Part shown: one piece after another, positions 12,172 through 24,632 of the stretch
Position numbering within the stretch: the first letter of the stretch is position 1
How the letters are laid out: each line of letters starts with the position of its first letter
Assembly: GCF_000801105.2 (NCBI RefSeq)
Contig: NC_079516.1
Span: 19,786,611 to 19,850,610, forward strand
Direction: 5' to 3'
Source of the DNA: Raphanus sativus
Lineage: Eukaryota; Streptophyta; Magnoliopsida; Brassicales; Brassicaceae
Length of the DNA stretch: 64,000 nt
Notes under the pieces: model-generated
What the model saw: the letters and a program-made list of their open reading frames with translations, nothing else
What the model was told of the DNA's origin: nothing
Databases searched by the model: none
Translations under genes and position numbers: made by a program

Positions 12172-14134
12172 CTAGATTCTGACCCGCCCTTCAGAGGGCG
12201 GGTATATTTTTTGTTGAAAAAATTAAGTTTATGTCATGAATATTTTTTATCCTTGATAAATTATATTTGTTAAGAATTTTATGAAATTTATCTAAAATTA
12301 TTTTATGAATTATTTTTGTTATTTTAAATATGACCAAAATTTTGAAGACTCCAAATAATTCTGACTCGTATTATGATTTTTGTTTATTAACCTGCTGTTA
12401 AACTTGTGAATGATTTCACAGTGATTTTAGTATTTTAATTTAAATAAAAAGTTCAATATTTTTAAACTATTGTTTTTTTGCCATAGACCCGTTATATATT
12501 GATAAAATCTGTTTTTGTATATTTTATGAAGTTTATATGATTTTTTATTTTAAATGAAACTATTTTTTTAATATTTGAGAACATTCGGTCTTCAGAATCT
12601 AGATTCTGACCCGCCCTTTCAAAAAGACATGTATATTTTTTGTTTAACTTTTTCTAGATATTTAATTGTAATACTTGTGTTTTTTTCTTAATCATATTTT
12701 TTCTAGATATTTAATCAAAATATATATTATCAAATAACGGTAATTTAAAAATTGATCCGGTATACGTTAAGGATGGGTTGCGGATCGAACCCGGCCCGCT
12801 GGCCCGCTGACCCGCTAATCCGCAGGTTTCAATTTTGTTCTGATAAAAAAATCTGACCCGTATAAACCGCAAACAAATAATTTTGTACCCGTTCCGCTTA
12901 ATTTTGCGGTTTTCTGCGAGTTGTATTTTTTTAAACAATAATTCTTTAATATAATAATTGTAAAGATATATAAAAATATATTTATAATAAACCTTTTATC
13001 TATTATCAAAATTCATATACAGTTATATATTTTGATTTGAATAAAATAATATTTGAAACTTAAATAAGATATATGGTTTGAAAGTTGAGGTCGGATCATA
13101 ATTTTAATTTGTTTTTTTCGTTTTGGTCAAAACAATACAATAATTTAAATATGTAATTTCAATGCCAATCAAAAGGATTTATCATTGTCCAAGTTCCCGT
13201 TATTTTCTCATGATGGAATATTATTTATGAAAATGTAACATCAGTATTTATATTTTGAAACATCACATGTATTATCACTCCTAAATAAGAATGTGGTTGA
13301 ACGTTCTGTTTGAAAATATGTATATTTAGTTTGGGTTCGAAGAAACTACATATAACATATAAGCCTTATACGTATATCCATTTATTAAATTTGGGTTTGT
13401 AAAAAGAAAAAAGTTTGGGTTTGTACAAATTGCATATAACTTATAGATCTTGTACAACTATTTGTTATGTATATTCGTTTAGTTAGTTACGTGAACATAA
13501 ATCTATGAATTTTAATAGCATAAATATAAATTTAAAAACTTTAACCTATGATAATAATATAAATCTATTTAGACCTGTTAACCTATTAAACTAATTGGTC
13601 TCTTGATCCGGAAAAGATCTTTTAGTTTTTATTTTTGTTTTTTCATTAATGGCATAATCGTTATTAAATCTTCTTCTTCCTAAAGACATCTTTTTAAGTT
13701 TCCTGCAACTTTCTCTAAGGTTATCATCCAAGTGTCTTCAACAACAACTATAACTTATGACGATTTGTTATAATCGACTTGTTAGCTTTGACCCAAGTTC
13801 CCTGAAAAATTTAGATGAAACGTTTGTTGATCAAAAAAAAGGATGAAAGATTTGTTAGCTTTGTATGAGAAATAATCACTTATCACGATTGTGTTTTCTA
13901 ATTATAAAAAGACTGCTAAAAAAATAAAAAACTGTAAAAGAAAGTAAGTGATAAAACATGGGCCACACATATATTGTATGCTCTTGATGAAAATAAAGAA
14001 GTTAGTAGGTTACGTACGGTTAAATAATATTCTAGTGCAGTTATATTTACTTTATATTGTAGATGCAGTTATAAAATTTAAAAAGTAGATACAACTTTTA
14101 TCAATAGGGCAAACTGCAGAATTAATAGAATAGA
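12172..14134 (-). mobile_element. Non-autonomous Helitron A (minus orientation)
   Basis: Read on the minus strand the element begins TCTATTCTATTAATTC at 14134 and ends with a GC-rich hairpin (CCCGCCCTTCAGAGGGCGGG, plus strand near 12183) about 10 nt before a terminal CTAG at 12172. These are classic Helitron ends: 5' TC, 3' hairpin plus CTRR, host A on one side. A second 3'-like end (CTAG at 12599, CCCGCCC with a damaged hairpin) lies inside, suggesting that the 12172-12598 part is an added or nested 3' segment. No Rep/helicase is encoded. A CCCGC-rich block near 12780-12930 is shared with Helitron B. Confidence 0.8.
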
Positions 14135-16986
14135 TTAGATTTTGACCCGCCCTTAAAAGGGCGGGTATTTTTTTGTTTTAATTTTTTTTGTTTTATATTT
14201 GTTTTTTCTTTCTGATTATATTTGTATTTTTGTAATCATATATGTGTATAAATTTTAATCAAAATATATTTTATTAAATAATAACAATTTAAAAATTGAT
14301 CCGGTATGCGCACGATTAAGGCTGGGTGATATCTCATATTTTTATAGGTTTTTAGATTCATATTTTAGTTTATTTTGATCATTTTAGGTTGCATTTAGAT
14401 GTATCTATTGCATTTGCATACACATTTGCATATAACAGGGTTTGGAGTGCACAATTAAAAGTTTTGGATCAATTCGCGAGGACTTATATGCAATTTCTAA
14501 AGTTCCGGGGTCAGAAACAAAGTTTCCAAAAGTGCAGGGACCAAAGTTGCAAATACTTCACAAGTCACCATTGAAGCTCGTTGCTTCACGATCTGGCCGC
14601 GACGATCCGCGCCGGCGAGGCTTGATTCGATCTCCGACGGCTATAACGGAGAGAACTGATTCCGGCGACGATAACGAGCTTGGCTACGGTGGAGATTCTT
14701 CACGGAGGAGCTCGGCCACGAAGCTTGGTTTCGGCGGTTGCAGACGACGAGCTCAACCACCACCGCGAGCAAGACGACGACCATGACGGTGAGACTGAGG
14801 ACGAACTTGACACTGAGCTAAGCATAAGAGAGCTTGACGCCGATTGAGGAGAAGCTCGACCAGTGGAGCACGAGCTCGATTCCAGTTAAATCCACGGAGG
14901 AGATAGGCTGAGAAAACGACTGTCAGAGCGGCTTGGCGAAACTGGTTGGTGAAGTCGCCGTATCATGAGCGTGAGATGGAGCGGGAGGTTGCAGCGACGT
15001 GATGTCATCGCTCGGCATGAAACGATCCTTGCAGCGGCCAAGTGGAGCGGGAGCAGAGACCGCTGTGGAGAAGAAGATACGCGAAACCAAATGGTTGACC
15101 GGTTTAGTCCGGTTGACTTCGGTTAACTCCGGTTTAATCTTACTAAACCAGCTCGAAATTTACCTCTCTATATATAGTTTTAGATCCTAAAAACCCTGAT
15201 GTATCTCATTTTCTCTCTAGACTTTGCCTCATTTTGTAAAAGCTTGAATCTTTTTATCATTCTAAGGAATTTTTTCATCTTATATCTTGTTTCTCTTAAT
15301 CATTAACATGATTAGCCTTGAATCTCATATAGATTTGAGGTTTATCATGGAGATTAGGGAGTAGGCACATTTTGGATTCATGGGTTAGGGTGATTAAGGG
15401 TGATTAGTGAAGATCTAGAGTGTTTAGTGTTAGATCTACTTATTTTTTTGCTTGTTGAGGGTTCTTAATGCTATTTTAGTCTTGATCATACTAAAATAGA
15501 TCCCTAGATATTTCCTGCCCGAAAGGTGTATGATGAAATGTCTGAACCAACTCTTCAATGCTTTTAGTCTACTTTGCCAAAGAGATTTGTTGTTAAAGAG
15601 GCTAAGATTGCTATTAGACTTGTTCTCCATGTTTGCTTTAGTAACATTCAACCTAAGAGATTAGATGCTTGAGTTGCTTTAGCAAAAGAACATTCATCTA
15701 GAGATAGAGCTTGTTTAGTGTTGTGTCTAGGCATAAGGAAAGTGTTTGATTGATAGCTTGCCACTCTAGTTTGGATCTTAGTCACCCAAAATCAAGTCCC
15801 TAGTCCCATGAGTCCACCTTAGCATTTGATTGAGTTCTTGCACTAGTTTCTAGATTGGATTTGAGATCACCTTGTTCATATTAGTAGGTTCTTAGCTTGT
15901 TACCATCATCCATCTTCTCGTTTGCTTAGATTAAGAGAGTTTGTGTATTCTTAGTGCTATAGATCTCTAATTCTCTGTGGTTCGACAATCTTTTATACTA
16001 TCATTTGACTTGGAAGCCTTGAAAACTTCCAATACCACTGGGTTGCAGGTCGAACTCACCTCGCTGATCTGCCAACCTGCGGGTTTTCAATTTTGTTTTG
16101 TTAAAAAATATGACCCGCACAATCCGCAAACAAATAATTTTGTACTCGCACCTACTCTGCTTAATTTTGTGGTTATTTGCGGGTTATATATATTTTAAAA
16201 TCATTATTTAATTTAATTATTATAAAAATACATTTATATTAAAAACTTATACATGATTTAAATTTTAAATTAATATTTTTAAATTCCTATATTTTTTGTA
16301 AAATATCTAATTTTTACTTTTATTTTTTAAATACTTTGCGGGTCGACGGGTAGCCGCGATCCAAAATCCACCAACCCACATTCACCCGCATAAAATACTC
16401 ATAACCCATATCCGCAAATCGATTTTTCAAATAGTTGGACCAAACTTATGATCCATTCTTAAAAGGACAGATATATTTTTGTTTTATATTTTAAGAAATA
16501 TATTTGTTTTAATTTGAAAGTGTGGTATATTCTTTGTTTTACTTTTTTGAGAAATTTAATTTTTATATTTGTATTATTTTTGTAATCATATTTGTATTTA
16601 ATATTAGTTTAATATAATTTTTGATTACTATATTAAATATCTCAAATTGTATAATTATACATTTGTACCACATACATATAAGAAATTATTTTAAAATAAA
16701 TTTCTAAAATTTTCAATACATTAGAAAAATATACGTGATGGTTACAGAAATGTATATGTATATTAAAAAGGTGTAGCCGAAAAAACATATACGTGGTACA
16801 AAGTTTTAAAAAAATTTAACAGGTTTGTGGGGCCACAACATACGTGGTGGTTACGGAAATTTCGAAGCAGTTATTAATCTAGTATATTAGAAAAGTATGT
16901 AATGCTTTATACGTGGTGAGAAATGAAAAATAATAGATGGACATAACTTATATCAATTGGTCATGTTGAAGAATTAATAGAATAGA
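14135..16986 (-). mobile_element. Non-autonomous Helitron B, abutting Helitron A
   Basis: Minus orientation. The 5' end TCTATTCTATTAATTC lies at 16986. The 3' end has hairpin CCCGCCCTTAAAAGGGCGGG at about 14146-14165 (plus strand) and a terminal CTAA at 14135. It directly abuts the 5' end of Helitron A, so the two sit head to tail as a tandem. Body sequence (AAAAATTGATCCGGTAT and the CCCGC-rich block) matches Helitron A, so they are one family. It carries a solo LTR at 14327-16037; without it the element would be about 1.1 kb. Confidence 0.8.
14327..16037. repeat. Solo LTR, probably Ty3/gypsy, nested in Helitron B
   Basis: A 1711-bp unit starting TGATATCTCAT and ending CCAATACCA is flanked by the 5-bp direct repeat CTGGG (14322-14326 and 16038-16042). 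Helitron A has the uninterrupted version of the same site (GGATGGGTTGCGG), so the unit is an insertion. It begins TG, ends CA and contains no internal region, hence a solo LTR left by recombination. The GC-richer part at 14560-15120 and TCTGTGGTTCGACA near its end resemble Tat/Athila-type gypsy LTRs; that lineage call is tentative. Open stretches inside (for example 14442-14786) look non-genic. Confidence 0.82.
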
Positions 16987-17294
16987 TTTAGTTCCAGGCG
17001 GGAGAATCGCTTAATGATTATTATCTCTTCCAAGTTTTACTTTACCAAATGACGTACATTTAAACTAATTGATTTTCGTCTTCTGTTTCACGTGTTCTTA
17101 ATTAACCGAATCATGAAACTTCCTAGAAAAAGAAAAGAAAAGAGAAGGAAGGCCAAAAGAAAAAAGGTTTTTTTACCCAAAAAAAAAGAAAAAAGGTTTA
17201 TTTATTTGCCACTAATCAAACATTGAGCTGTAAGAAAGAAACCATTGGCGACTAAGCGTTGACCCTCTATCTCTCTCTCTATCTCTCGGTAGCC
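16987..17294 (+). promoter_or_regulatory. Promoter and 5' UTR of the amidase gene
   Basis: About 300 bases conserved with 33109-33345, the upstream part of the truncated amidase copy. That conservation marks it as the ancestral promoter. It contains CACGTG (17090-17095), a possible G-box, and a CTCTATCTCT pyrimidine leader just before the ATG. The Helitron pair now sits immediately upstream and has displaced any more distal promoter by 4.8 kb. Confidence 0.5.
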
Positions 17295-19221
17295 ATGGTT
17301 GCTCTGCGTTTCATCTTCTCATCATCTTTTCTTCTTGTTCTTCATCTTCTTATTCCTCAAGCTCAGCCTCGCTCTCTCATTAAGCCCACTTCCACATTCT
17401 CCATTCAAGAAGCCACTGTTGATGACATCAGAGTTGCTTTCAAGGATAAGAGACTGACATCAAAACAGCTCGTTGAGTTCTATCTCAAAGCCATCTCCAA
17501 ACTCAACCCGATGCTCCACGCCGTCATAGAGACGAACCCAGATGCGTTAATCGATGCAGAGAGGGCAGACAAAGAACGCCAGCTCAAAGGCGTCACTAAG
17601 CTTCCCATGTTGCACGGTATACCGGTTCTGCTCAAGGACAACATATCCACGAAAGACAAGCTTAACACAACGGCTGGTTCCTTTGCTTTGCTTGGTTCGA
17701 TCGTCCCTCGAGACGCGGGTGTTGTCAAGAGACTCCGAAGATCTGGTGCTGTGATCTTGGGCAAAGCCAGTTTAAGCGAATGGGCTCACTTCCGATCTTT
17801 TTCCATCCCAAATGGTTGGAGTGCACGTGGCCTCCAAGGAAAGGTCAGTTTCTTTCTTTCCATCACATTCATTTCTCTGCTAACAAAGAAAACTAATTCA
17901 GCAAATCTTTAAATGCTGCAGAATCCATATGTTTTATCAGCAGATCCATCTGGGTCAAGTAGTGGATCAGCTATTTCTGTAGCAGCCAATCTTGTGGCTG
18001 TATCACTAGGGACTGAAACTGATGGTTCCATTCTTTCTCCATCGAGCCAGAACTCAGTGGTCGGGATTAAACCAAGTGTCGGGCTCACAAGCAGAGCCGG
18101 GGTGGTCCCTATCTCCTTGAGACAGGACAGCGTTGGGTGAGACTAAGAGCACCCACTAGTCCCTTTTCATATTAGATGGTGTTTTACATCATGCACATAT
18201 ATTAAGAAATCTATTTTTTCTCATAAATTGGAATAGAGGGAGTATTGATTTTGTACCATTTTCCAAGTTTCTATATTTATGTGTGCTTGCAATTTTAGGC
18301 CAATATGCAAGAGAGTTACAGATTCTGTTCATGTCCTTGATGCTATTGTGGGTTATGATCCATTGGACGAGGCCACGAAGACCGCTTCTAAGCACATACC
18401 CAATGGCGGTTATAAGCAGTTTCTGAGAGCTAATGGCCTCAAGGGTAAAAGATTAGGCGTTGTATTTGGTTCTCTTCTTGATCATCACATCAAAACACTA
18501 AGGTAATATTTCACTATAAGTTTGAATTTAGTTTATCATATCAAACCAACCTAGAACTCATAGTATCTAAACTATAGCTCTGTTTTTTCTTGGACGTAGA
18601 CAAGAAGGAGCCATCGTCATTCAAGATTTAACGATACCATACACAGATAACGGTGAAATAATTGCACTTTTGGCTGAGTTCAAAACCTCTCTCAACGCAT
18701 ATCTTAAAGCGCTTGTGAAATCGCCAGTCCGATCCTTAGCAGACGTTATTGCCTTCAACAAAAAATTTGCTAAAAAGGTACCGTAAGCGTTAAGATTGAA
18801 TTCACCATTTCTTCGGTGTCTGAACGGAATGTTAAGTCAATATTTTACCCCCAAAAAATGACAGGAAAAAGTGAAAGAATGGGGACAAGAGGTCTTCCTT
18901 GAAGCAGAAGCAACCAATGGAATGGGTGAAAAAGAGAAAGCAGCGTTGCTTACAATGGAAGAATTTTCGAGGAATGGAATCGAAAAGCTGATGAAAGAGA
19001 AAAAGTTAGATGCAATAGTGACATACGGTTCAACGTTGAGCTCTGTTCTCGCCATTGGAGGGTATCCAGGAATCACTGTCCCTGCAGGATATGATAGTGA
19101 AGGAGTTCCGTTCGGGATTAGCTTTGGAGGATTGAGATTCTCAGAGCCAAAGCTCATTGAGATTGCTTATGGCTTCGAACAAGCAACTCTCATTAGGAAA
19201 CCTCCCAAATTCAAAGCTTGA
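17295..19221 (+). CDS. Amidase-signature family protein, secreted or vacuolar (At4g34880-like)
   Basis: Five exons with clean GT-AG junctions: 17295-17843, 17922-18136, 18299-18502, 18600-18777 and 18865-19221. The joined frame is 1503 nt, 500 residues, with no break. The start is the ATG in GCCATGG. Residues 1-27 are hydrophobic (FIFSSSFLLVLHLLIP), a likely signal peptide. The amidase signature follows: catalytic Lys in PVLLKDNIST, Gly/Ser-rich DPSGSSSGSAISVAAN, and the nucleophile Ser in LGTETDGSI. These enzymes hydrolyse C-N amide bonds by a Ser-cisSer-Lys triad; the plant substrate is unknown to me. The C-terminus (FGGLRFSEPKLIEIA) is typical. It is convergent with the AIM24-like pseudogene 120 bases downstream. 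A truncated copy of this gene lies at 33.1-33.6 kb. Confidence 0.93.
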
Positions 19222-19555
19222 GGGAGGCACCTGCAAAGTTGATATTTTGTGGTCCGTTGTTTAGGACCTTTATTTCCTTCTTTTGGGCTTAGTTTTTTCA
19301 GGGAGTCACATACCATTCTATCCAAAAGTTCAAAACCAGAGCTAAGTAGAAAACAATGCTATCTGTATCATCAATCTTAGATTTTCTCTCATGTCGGAGA
19401 AATGATTACCCCGAATACTGCTCGTCTCAGAGGAGTATTGTATTTAATTTGGGCATCGACTGAAGGAGTGAGAGCAGCGATGCAAGACACGTCAATGGTG
19501 AGAACTTCTCCTAACCTCCAGAACTTTTTGTACAACTAACATGTTATAGATATAG

Positions 19556-19938
19556 TGATAGAGTATAGATCTATGCTTCTCGTAACAAACTCTTCTTGTA
19601 TAGATTCAATGAATAAAGGAAGTACAGCTTTGTAGAATGATCTCGAGTTATACTCTCATCACGAGTTCACTCTCGATCACTGATCTCATAGCGATCAGGT
19701 AGTACAGACTCATAACGTCTATAACAGACTACAACAAAGCTTACCTTCACTACACACACTACTTCTTATTTATACTACTCGATAATAGCTGTAACCGAAT
19801 AACGGCAAATACTCTAAATGAACCAGAGGTTCTCTCGATGATTATTCAACACGTGATACTCATCACTCTGTAACTTCTCGCTCACTCTTCTCTTCTCCAC
19901 CCTTCCTCTTACGGTAATACACTTTCTTGAGTCTATCA
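19556..19938 (-). repeat. 3' LTR of the gypsy element
   Basis: 383 bp, TGATAGA...TCTATCA. I find no difference from the other LTR by eye. The polyprotein frame runs 76 bases into this LTR and stops at 19863. Confidence 0.95.
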
Positions 19939-22900
19939 ATACTCCCCCCAACGAAATCCAGCTTGCCCTCAAGCTGGTAAGATGGAAAACTCGTACGGAA
20001 CTCTTCCAACGAAACCCAAGAGTCTTCCAAAGACGACTTGTCCTGCCAATGCACCAAGAGTTCCAACTCGCCTTTTGTACCATAACGTTTGGCCAGAATG
20101 TCCTGAGGAAGGACAGTGTCTTCTACTTCAGTGATACAACCAGGTGGTAAAACCGCACTCTGATCATGGGCGCCCAAAGCCAGCTTAAGTTGTGAAATGT
20201 GAAAAACCGGATGTACACGAGCTGCAGATGGTAACTGGAGTTTGTAAGCTGTTGCTCCCACTCGCTCCAACACCCGATATGGACCGTAAAATTTAGCAGC
20301 AAGCTTCTGGCAAAAACGTTTAGCTACCGTCTTTTGCCTATACGGTTGTAGCTTCAGATAGACCATATCACCCACCGCCAATTCAATATCACGACGAGAT
20401 TTATCTGCTTGACGCTTCATAATGTCCTGTGCTCGTTGCAAATTGTATTTTAAAGAATCTAGCATCTCATCGCGTTCCTTCAAAGCAGTCTCGAGCTCGT
20501 AATTAGCAGTAGACCCATCTTCAAAACGGAGAAGGGCAGGAGGATCTCTACCATACAACACGTTGAACGGCGTTGTTTGAAGAGATTTGTGATATGAAGT
20601 ATTATACCACAATTCTGCCCAGGATAGAAAAGAATGCCAAGAGCGTGGGTGTGTAGAGCTAAAACATCTCAAATATGTCTCGAGACAACGGTTTAATACT
20701 TCAGACTGACCGTCCGTCTGAGGATGAAATGCTGTGCTATACTTGAGAGTCGTACCCGCCAGACGAAAAACCTCAGTCCAAAACGCACTCAAGAAGATAC
20801 GGTCTCTGTCAGAAACAATGCTCAAAGGAAAACCATGAAGTTTAACAATTTCGTTGATGAACTTCTTGGCCACATCTAACGCTGTGAACGGGTGTCTGAG
20901 ACTAATGAAATGAGCAAATTTGCTTAAGCGATCAATCACCACAAGAATCACGTTGAACCCGTTCGATGTCGGTAATCCTTCGATGAAGTCCATTGTAACA
21001 TCCTCCCAAACATGGTGTGGGATCGGCAGAGGCTGAAGTAAACCAGCTGGAGACAGAGTCGAATGCTTGTGTGTTTGACAAGTATCACAAGCTGCCACAT
21101 ACTCCTGTATATGTTTATACATGCCTTTCCAAAAAAATGAACGTTGAATCCGTTTCACTGTCTTCAAAACACCAGAGTGACCACCCACTTTTCCATCATG
21201 TGCCTCTTGCAATATCACCGAAATGAACTTAGAAGACTTCGGTATCACTAAACGCCTCTTTGACCACAATCTGCCTTCTATAACTTGATACTTTGGAGAA
21301 GTCAAAACACCCTTTTGCACCTTCTTGATCAACTCTTGAATGCCAGTATCATTTGCAATCTCAGTATACAGATCTTCCCACTGTAACACCTTTGGTACCG
21401 TCAAAGCGAATAGAATGGAAGAAGTAACTAAGGATCGAGATAAGCCATCTGCGACCTTGTTTTCAGGACCCGGTTTGTAGAAAATCTCAAAGTCAAATCC
21501 CAGAATCTTCGTCAACCACTTCTGATACTCAAGATTAACTTCTTTCTGTTCCAGTAAGAATTTCAAGCTTCTCTGGTCCGTGTGAACCTGAAATTTGCGA
21601 CCAATGAGATAATGCTTCCATTTCCTGATGGCCATCACAATAGCCATTAACTCACGTTCATAAGCAGGTTTCAGTTGCTCCCGAGGAGTGAGTGCATGAC
21701 TAAAGTAAGCGATAGGTTTTTTATTTTGTAGTAAGACCGCTCCCAAACCAAATCCTGAAGCATCCGATTCGATAATAAAGGTTTGAGTGAAGTCTGGTAA
21801 TGCCAAAACTGGGGCGTGAACCATAGCATGTTTCAACTTGTCAAACGCTTCTTGAGTTTCTTGTGACCATGCGAACTGATCCTTCTTCAGTAAGAAAGTT
21901 AATGGTCTTGCTATGACGCCATAATCTTTTACAAACTTTCTGTAATAGCCGGTTAGGCCCAAAAACCCACGTAACTGTCTGATAGTCGTCGGAGAAGGCC
22001 ACACTGTCATTGCTTTAATCTTGTCAGAATCCGTTGCTACCCCCTTAGCAGATATGATGTGACCCAAATATTCCACCTCAGACACTCCAAACGTACACTT
22101 CTTGCGATTAGCATACAAAGTCTGCTCTCGTAACACCTCCAAGACTTGGCGAAGATGTTTCTCATGTTCTTCTTCATCCATGCTATATATTAATATATCG
22201 TCAAAGAATACAAGAACGAATTTCCGAAGAAATGGCTTGAAAACTTTGTTCATGAGAGCTTGAAACGTTGCAGGCGCATTTGTGAGGCCAAAAGGCATCA
22301 CTAGGAATTCATAGTGCCCCTCAACTGTTCTAAAAGCAGTCTTGTGAACATCTTCTTCTACCATTCTAATCTGGTGGTAACCCGATCTGAGATCCAGCTT
22401 CGTAAAGATTGAGGCTCCGTGTAACTCGTCAAGAAGTTGATCGATTACTGGTATTGGATACTTATCCAATACTGTGGCACGGTTTAAAGAACGGTAGTCG
22501 ACGCAAAAGCGCAGGGAACCGTCTTTCTTCTTGACCAACAGTACTGGACTGGAGAACGGACTAGTACTCGGTCGAATGATACCAGTAGAGAGCATATCAT
22601 TGACCATCTGCTCCATTGCGACCTTGCTAGCGTGAGGGTAGCGATATGGCCGAACAGAGACTGCTGAAACTCCCGGTTTGAGAATAATGGCGTGTTCATT
22701 TCCTCTAAAATGTGGTAGAGCCGTTGGAATGGCGAACACATCCTCAAACTCGTCGAGTAACAGAGAGAACTTTGAACGAACTTCCGGAATCGTAGATGTT
22801 GCTATAGCAGTAGTAAGTTGCACTTCCCTTCCAAGCTTACTACTAGTATAGACTGGAGTCAGAGACTTGAAGGAGAACTTGGTGCAATGCAGAGACTTAT

Positions 22901-24587
22901 CACCTAACAAAGTCACCTTGTTCCCATTATAGACAAACGAAAGGATCTGCTCCTTCCAATCCACTTCGCAAATGCCTAAGGTTTCAAGCCACTGAATCCC
23001 CAGTATCACATCTATGTTTCCCAGTTCAAGAGAGGTGAAGTCACTTATAAAGTTGGTGTGATTTAGAATGAAGTTGACGTCTTGGCAAGTTCCCAAAGCC
23101 TTGACTGTCACTCCATTCCCCAACAACACGTCCAAGCTGCTGTCTACAGAAATTTTCAATTGCAGCTTGTTCACAACTTCAGGTGAGATGAAGTTGTGGG
23201 ATGCCCCGCTATCGAGCATGACAATCACCTCTTTTCCATTGATAACTCCCCTCATCTTAGTTGTCTTAGGAGAATCAATGCCAAGGTACGAGTTTAGTGA
23301 TAATGTGCGAAGTACTTGTGGTGTTTGTGAGACCTGACTCTCTTCGTCATCATAATAATTAGGCACCTCAAGTTCCATTCCATTAACCACTGTAAGCACT
23401 CGTAACATCTTGTTAGGACAATCCTTGTTGTGAGCCGGAGACCATGGTGCTTTACATCTGAAACAGATTTTATCCTTCCTCATTTGATCCAATTCTGCAT
23501 CAGTGTGTTGCAGACGAGGTCTCATGTTGTTACGTTGAGATCCGATGTTTTCTTTATTTGCAGCTGAATCGTTCTTCTGTGTCTCATGTTGAGATTTGTT
23601 GTGGTATGTAGCAGCACGCTGTACCTGTCTCTGATAGCCTCCCCGCCCTTCACTAGCGGCCGAGCTAATCACGCGACAGAACGTTGTGCTCTGCATCTTC
23701 AGAACCGCCAGCTTGTGTTGAGTCAAAGTAACAGGCTCCTTCATACGAATCACTTCTTTCATATCTTCCTTGAGTCCATTAAAGAACACCTTGATCAAAT
23801 TCTTCTCGTCCACTCCTGTAACTTGGTTTCTCAATGCTTCAAACTCGTTCACATAATCCTCTATCTCTCCTTCCTGCTTCAAACGGAACAATCTCGCTCC
23901 TGGATCGTTATCAATAGATCCCCCGAATCTGTCTAACATTCTCTGTGTGAACTGATCCCAGTTAACAAACGGATCGCTTATCGTCTCTCCATTGAACCAC
24001 TGCAGTACTGCACCTTCCAAACTCAAAGACACTAGATAGAGCTTTTCATCCTCATTATAGTTGCCAAACCTGAAAAACCTCTCCACACGAGATATCCAAT
24101 CGAAAGGCAACGCACCAGAGAATACAGGCATTTCAATCTTTCTTAGCATCTTATCACGATTCGCAATAGTATCCTGAATTCCCCGATAACCTAAATGAGC
24201 TGGAGATAGTTCCGGTGGAATAGGTATCGGTACCTGATCTATCGGAGATTGTGAAGATGAGGCTATCGCTTTCCCCGGTCGTTGATTAAGAACGGCCGTT
24301 TCTTCCGATCTAGTCAAGAGATTGGTGATATCGTTCATCTTCTGTTCCAATCCTTCGAATCGTGAAACAGAATCGGCTCCGATCGACTCGATCGTCTTCT
24401 CTAACGAGTTGACCTTCGTCGCCATGGAATCGAGTTTCGTCGTCGTCGATCTGTCATTACGAGCTAGCTTCTCGTAATTGTGTTTCGTCAGCTCCATTTC
24501 TTCTTGAATCTGTTGTAGATCCATCGATTTCGATGACTCGGTCATCAGTGCTTTCTCTCTTTCGCCGCCATTGCGCGTTTCCACCAT
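19863..24587 (-). CDS. Gag-Pol polyprotein of the gypsy element, intact
   Basis: A single uninterrupted frame of 1574 residues from ATG 24587. Order seen: coiled N-terminus; retrotransposon gag ([27 protein letters not shown]-like region, residues about 160-300); CCHC knuckle [16 protein letters not shown]; aspartic protease [12 protein letters not shown]; reverse transcriptase with [17 protein letters not shown] and the catalytic FFDDILIYS (YxDD class); RNase H with [13 protein letters not shown]; integrase with the HHCC finger ([18 protein letters not shown]) and D,D,E core residues ([31 protein letters not shown]); then a chromodomain ([18 protein letters not shown]). The basic tail after the chromodomain is encoded by the LTR. 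All catalytic motifs look present, so it may be active. Confidence 0.95.
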   Translation of the reverse strand: MVETRNGGEREKALMTESSKSMDLQQIQEEMELTKHNYEKLARNDRSTTTKLDSMATKVNSLEKTIESIGADSVSRFEGLEQKMNDITNLLTRSEETAVLNQRPGKAIASSSQSPIDQVPIPIPPELSPAHLGYRGIQDTIANRDKMLRKIEMPVFSGALPFDWISRVERFFRFGNYNEDEKLYLVSLSLEGAVLQWFNGETISDPFVNWDQFTQRMLDRFGGSIDNDPGARLFRLKQEGEIEDYVNEFEALRNQVTGVDEKNLIKVFFNGLKEDMKEVIRMKEPVTLTQHKLAVLKMQSTTFCRVISSAASEGRGGYQRQVQRAATYHNKSQHETQKNDSAANKENIGSQRNNMRPRLQHTDAELDQMRKDKICFRCKAPWSPAHNKDCPNKMLRVLTVVNGMELEVPNYYDDEESQVSQTPQVLRTLSLNSYLGIDSPKTTKMRGVINGKEVIVMLDSGASHNFISPEVVNKLQLKISVDSSLDVLLGNGVTVKALGTCQDVNFILNHTNFISDFTSLELGNIDVILGIQWLETLGICEVDWKEQILSFVYNGNKVTLLGDKSLHCTKFSFKSLTPVYTSSKLGREVQLTTAIATSTIPEVRSKFSLLLDEFEDVFAIPTALPHFRGNEHAIILKPGVSAVSVRPYRYPHASKVAMEQMVNDMLSTGIIRPSTSPFSSPVLLVKKKDGSLRFCVDYRSLNRATVLDKYPIPVIDQLLDELHGASIFTKLDLRSGYHQIRMVEEDVHKTAFRTVEGHYEFLVMPFGLTNAPATFQALMNKVFKPFLRKFVLVFFDDILIYSMDEEEHEKHLRQVLEVLREQTLYANRKKCTFGVSEVEYLGHIISAKGVATDSDKIKAMTVWPSPTTIRQLRGFLGLTGYYRKFVKDYGVIARPLTFLLKKDQFAWSQETQEAFDKLKHAMVHAPVLALPDFTQTFIIESDASGFGLGAVLLQNKKPIAYFSHALTPREQLKPAYERELMAIVMAIRKWKHYLIGRKFQVHTDQRSLKFLLEQKEVNLEYQKWLTKILGFDFEIFYKPGPENKVADGLSRSLVTSSILFALTVPKVLQWEDLYTEIANDTGIQELIKKVQKGVLTSPKYQVIEGRLWSKRRLVIPKSSKFISVILQEAHDGKVGGHSGVLKTVKRIQRSFFWKGMYKHIQEYVAACDTCQTHKHSTLSPAGLLQPLPIPHHVWEDVTMDFIEGLPTSNGFNVILVVIDRLSKFAHFISLRHPFTALDVAKKFINEIVKLHGFPLSIVSDRDRIFLSAFWTEVFRLAGTTLKYSTAFHPQTDGQSEVLNRCLETYLRCFSSTHPRSWHSFLSWAELWYNTSYHKSLQTTPFNVLYGRDPPALLRFEDGSTANYELETALKERDEMLDSLKYNLQRAQDIMKRQADKSRRDIELAVGDMVYLKLQPYRQKTVAKRFCQKLAAKFYGPYRVLERVGATAYKLQLPSAARVHPVFHISQLKLALGAHDQSAVLPPGCITEVEDTVLPQDILAKRYGTKGELELLVHWQDKSSLEDSWVSLEEFRTSFPSYQLEGKLDFVGGSIDRLKKVYYRKRKGGEEKSEREVTE

Positions 24588-24632
24588 CTTCGTCGACTCG
24601 CGTTGGCTCCGATCACAGTTTCACCGCGCCAG

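Noticed and set aside
14442..15190. Arg-rich open frame in a GC-richer stretch as a possible gene
   Set aside because: It lies wholly inside the solo LTR bounded by CTGGG duplications and has no domain or splice support.
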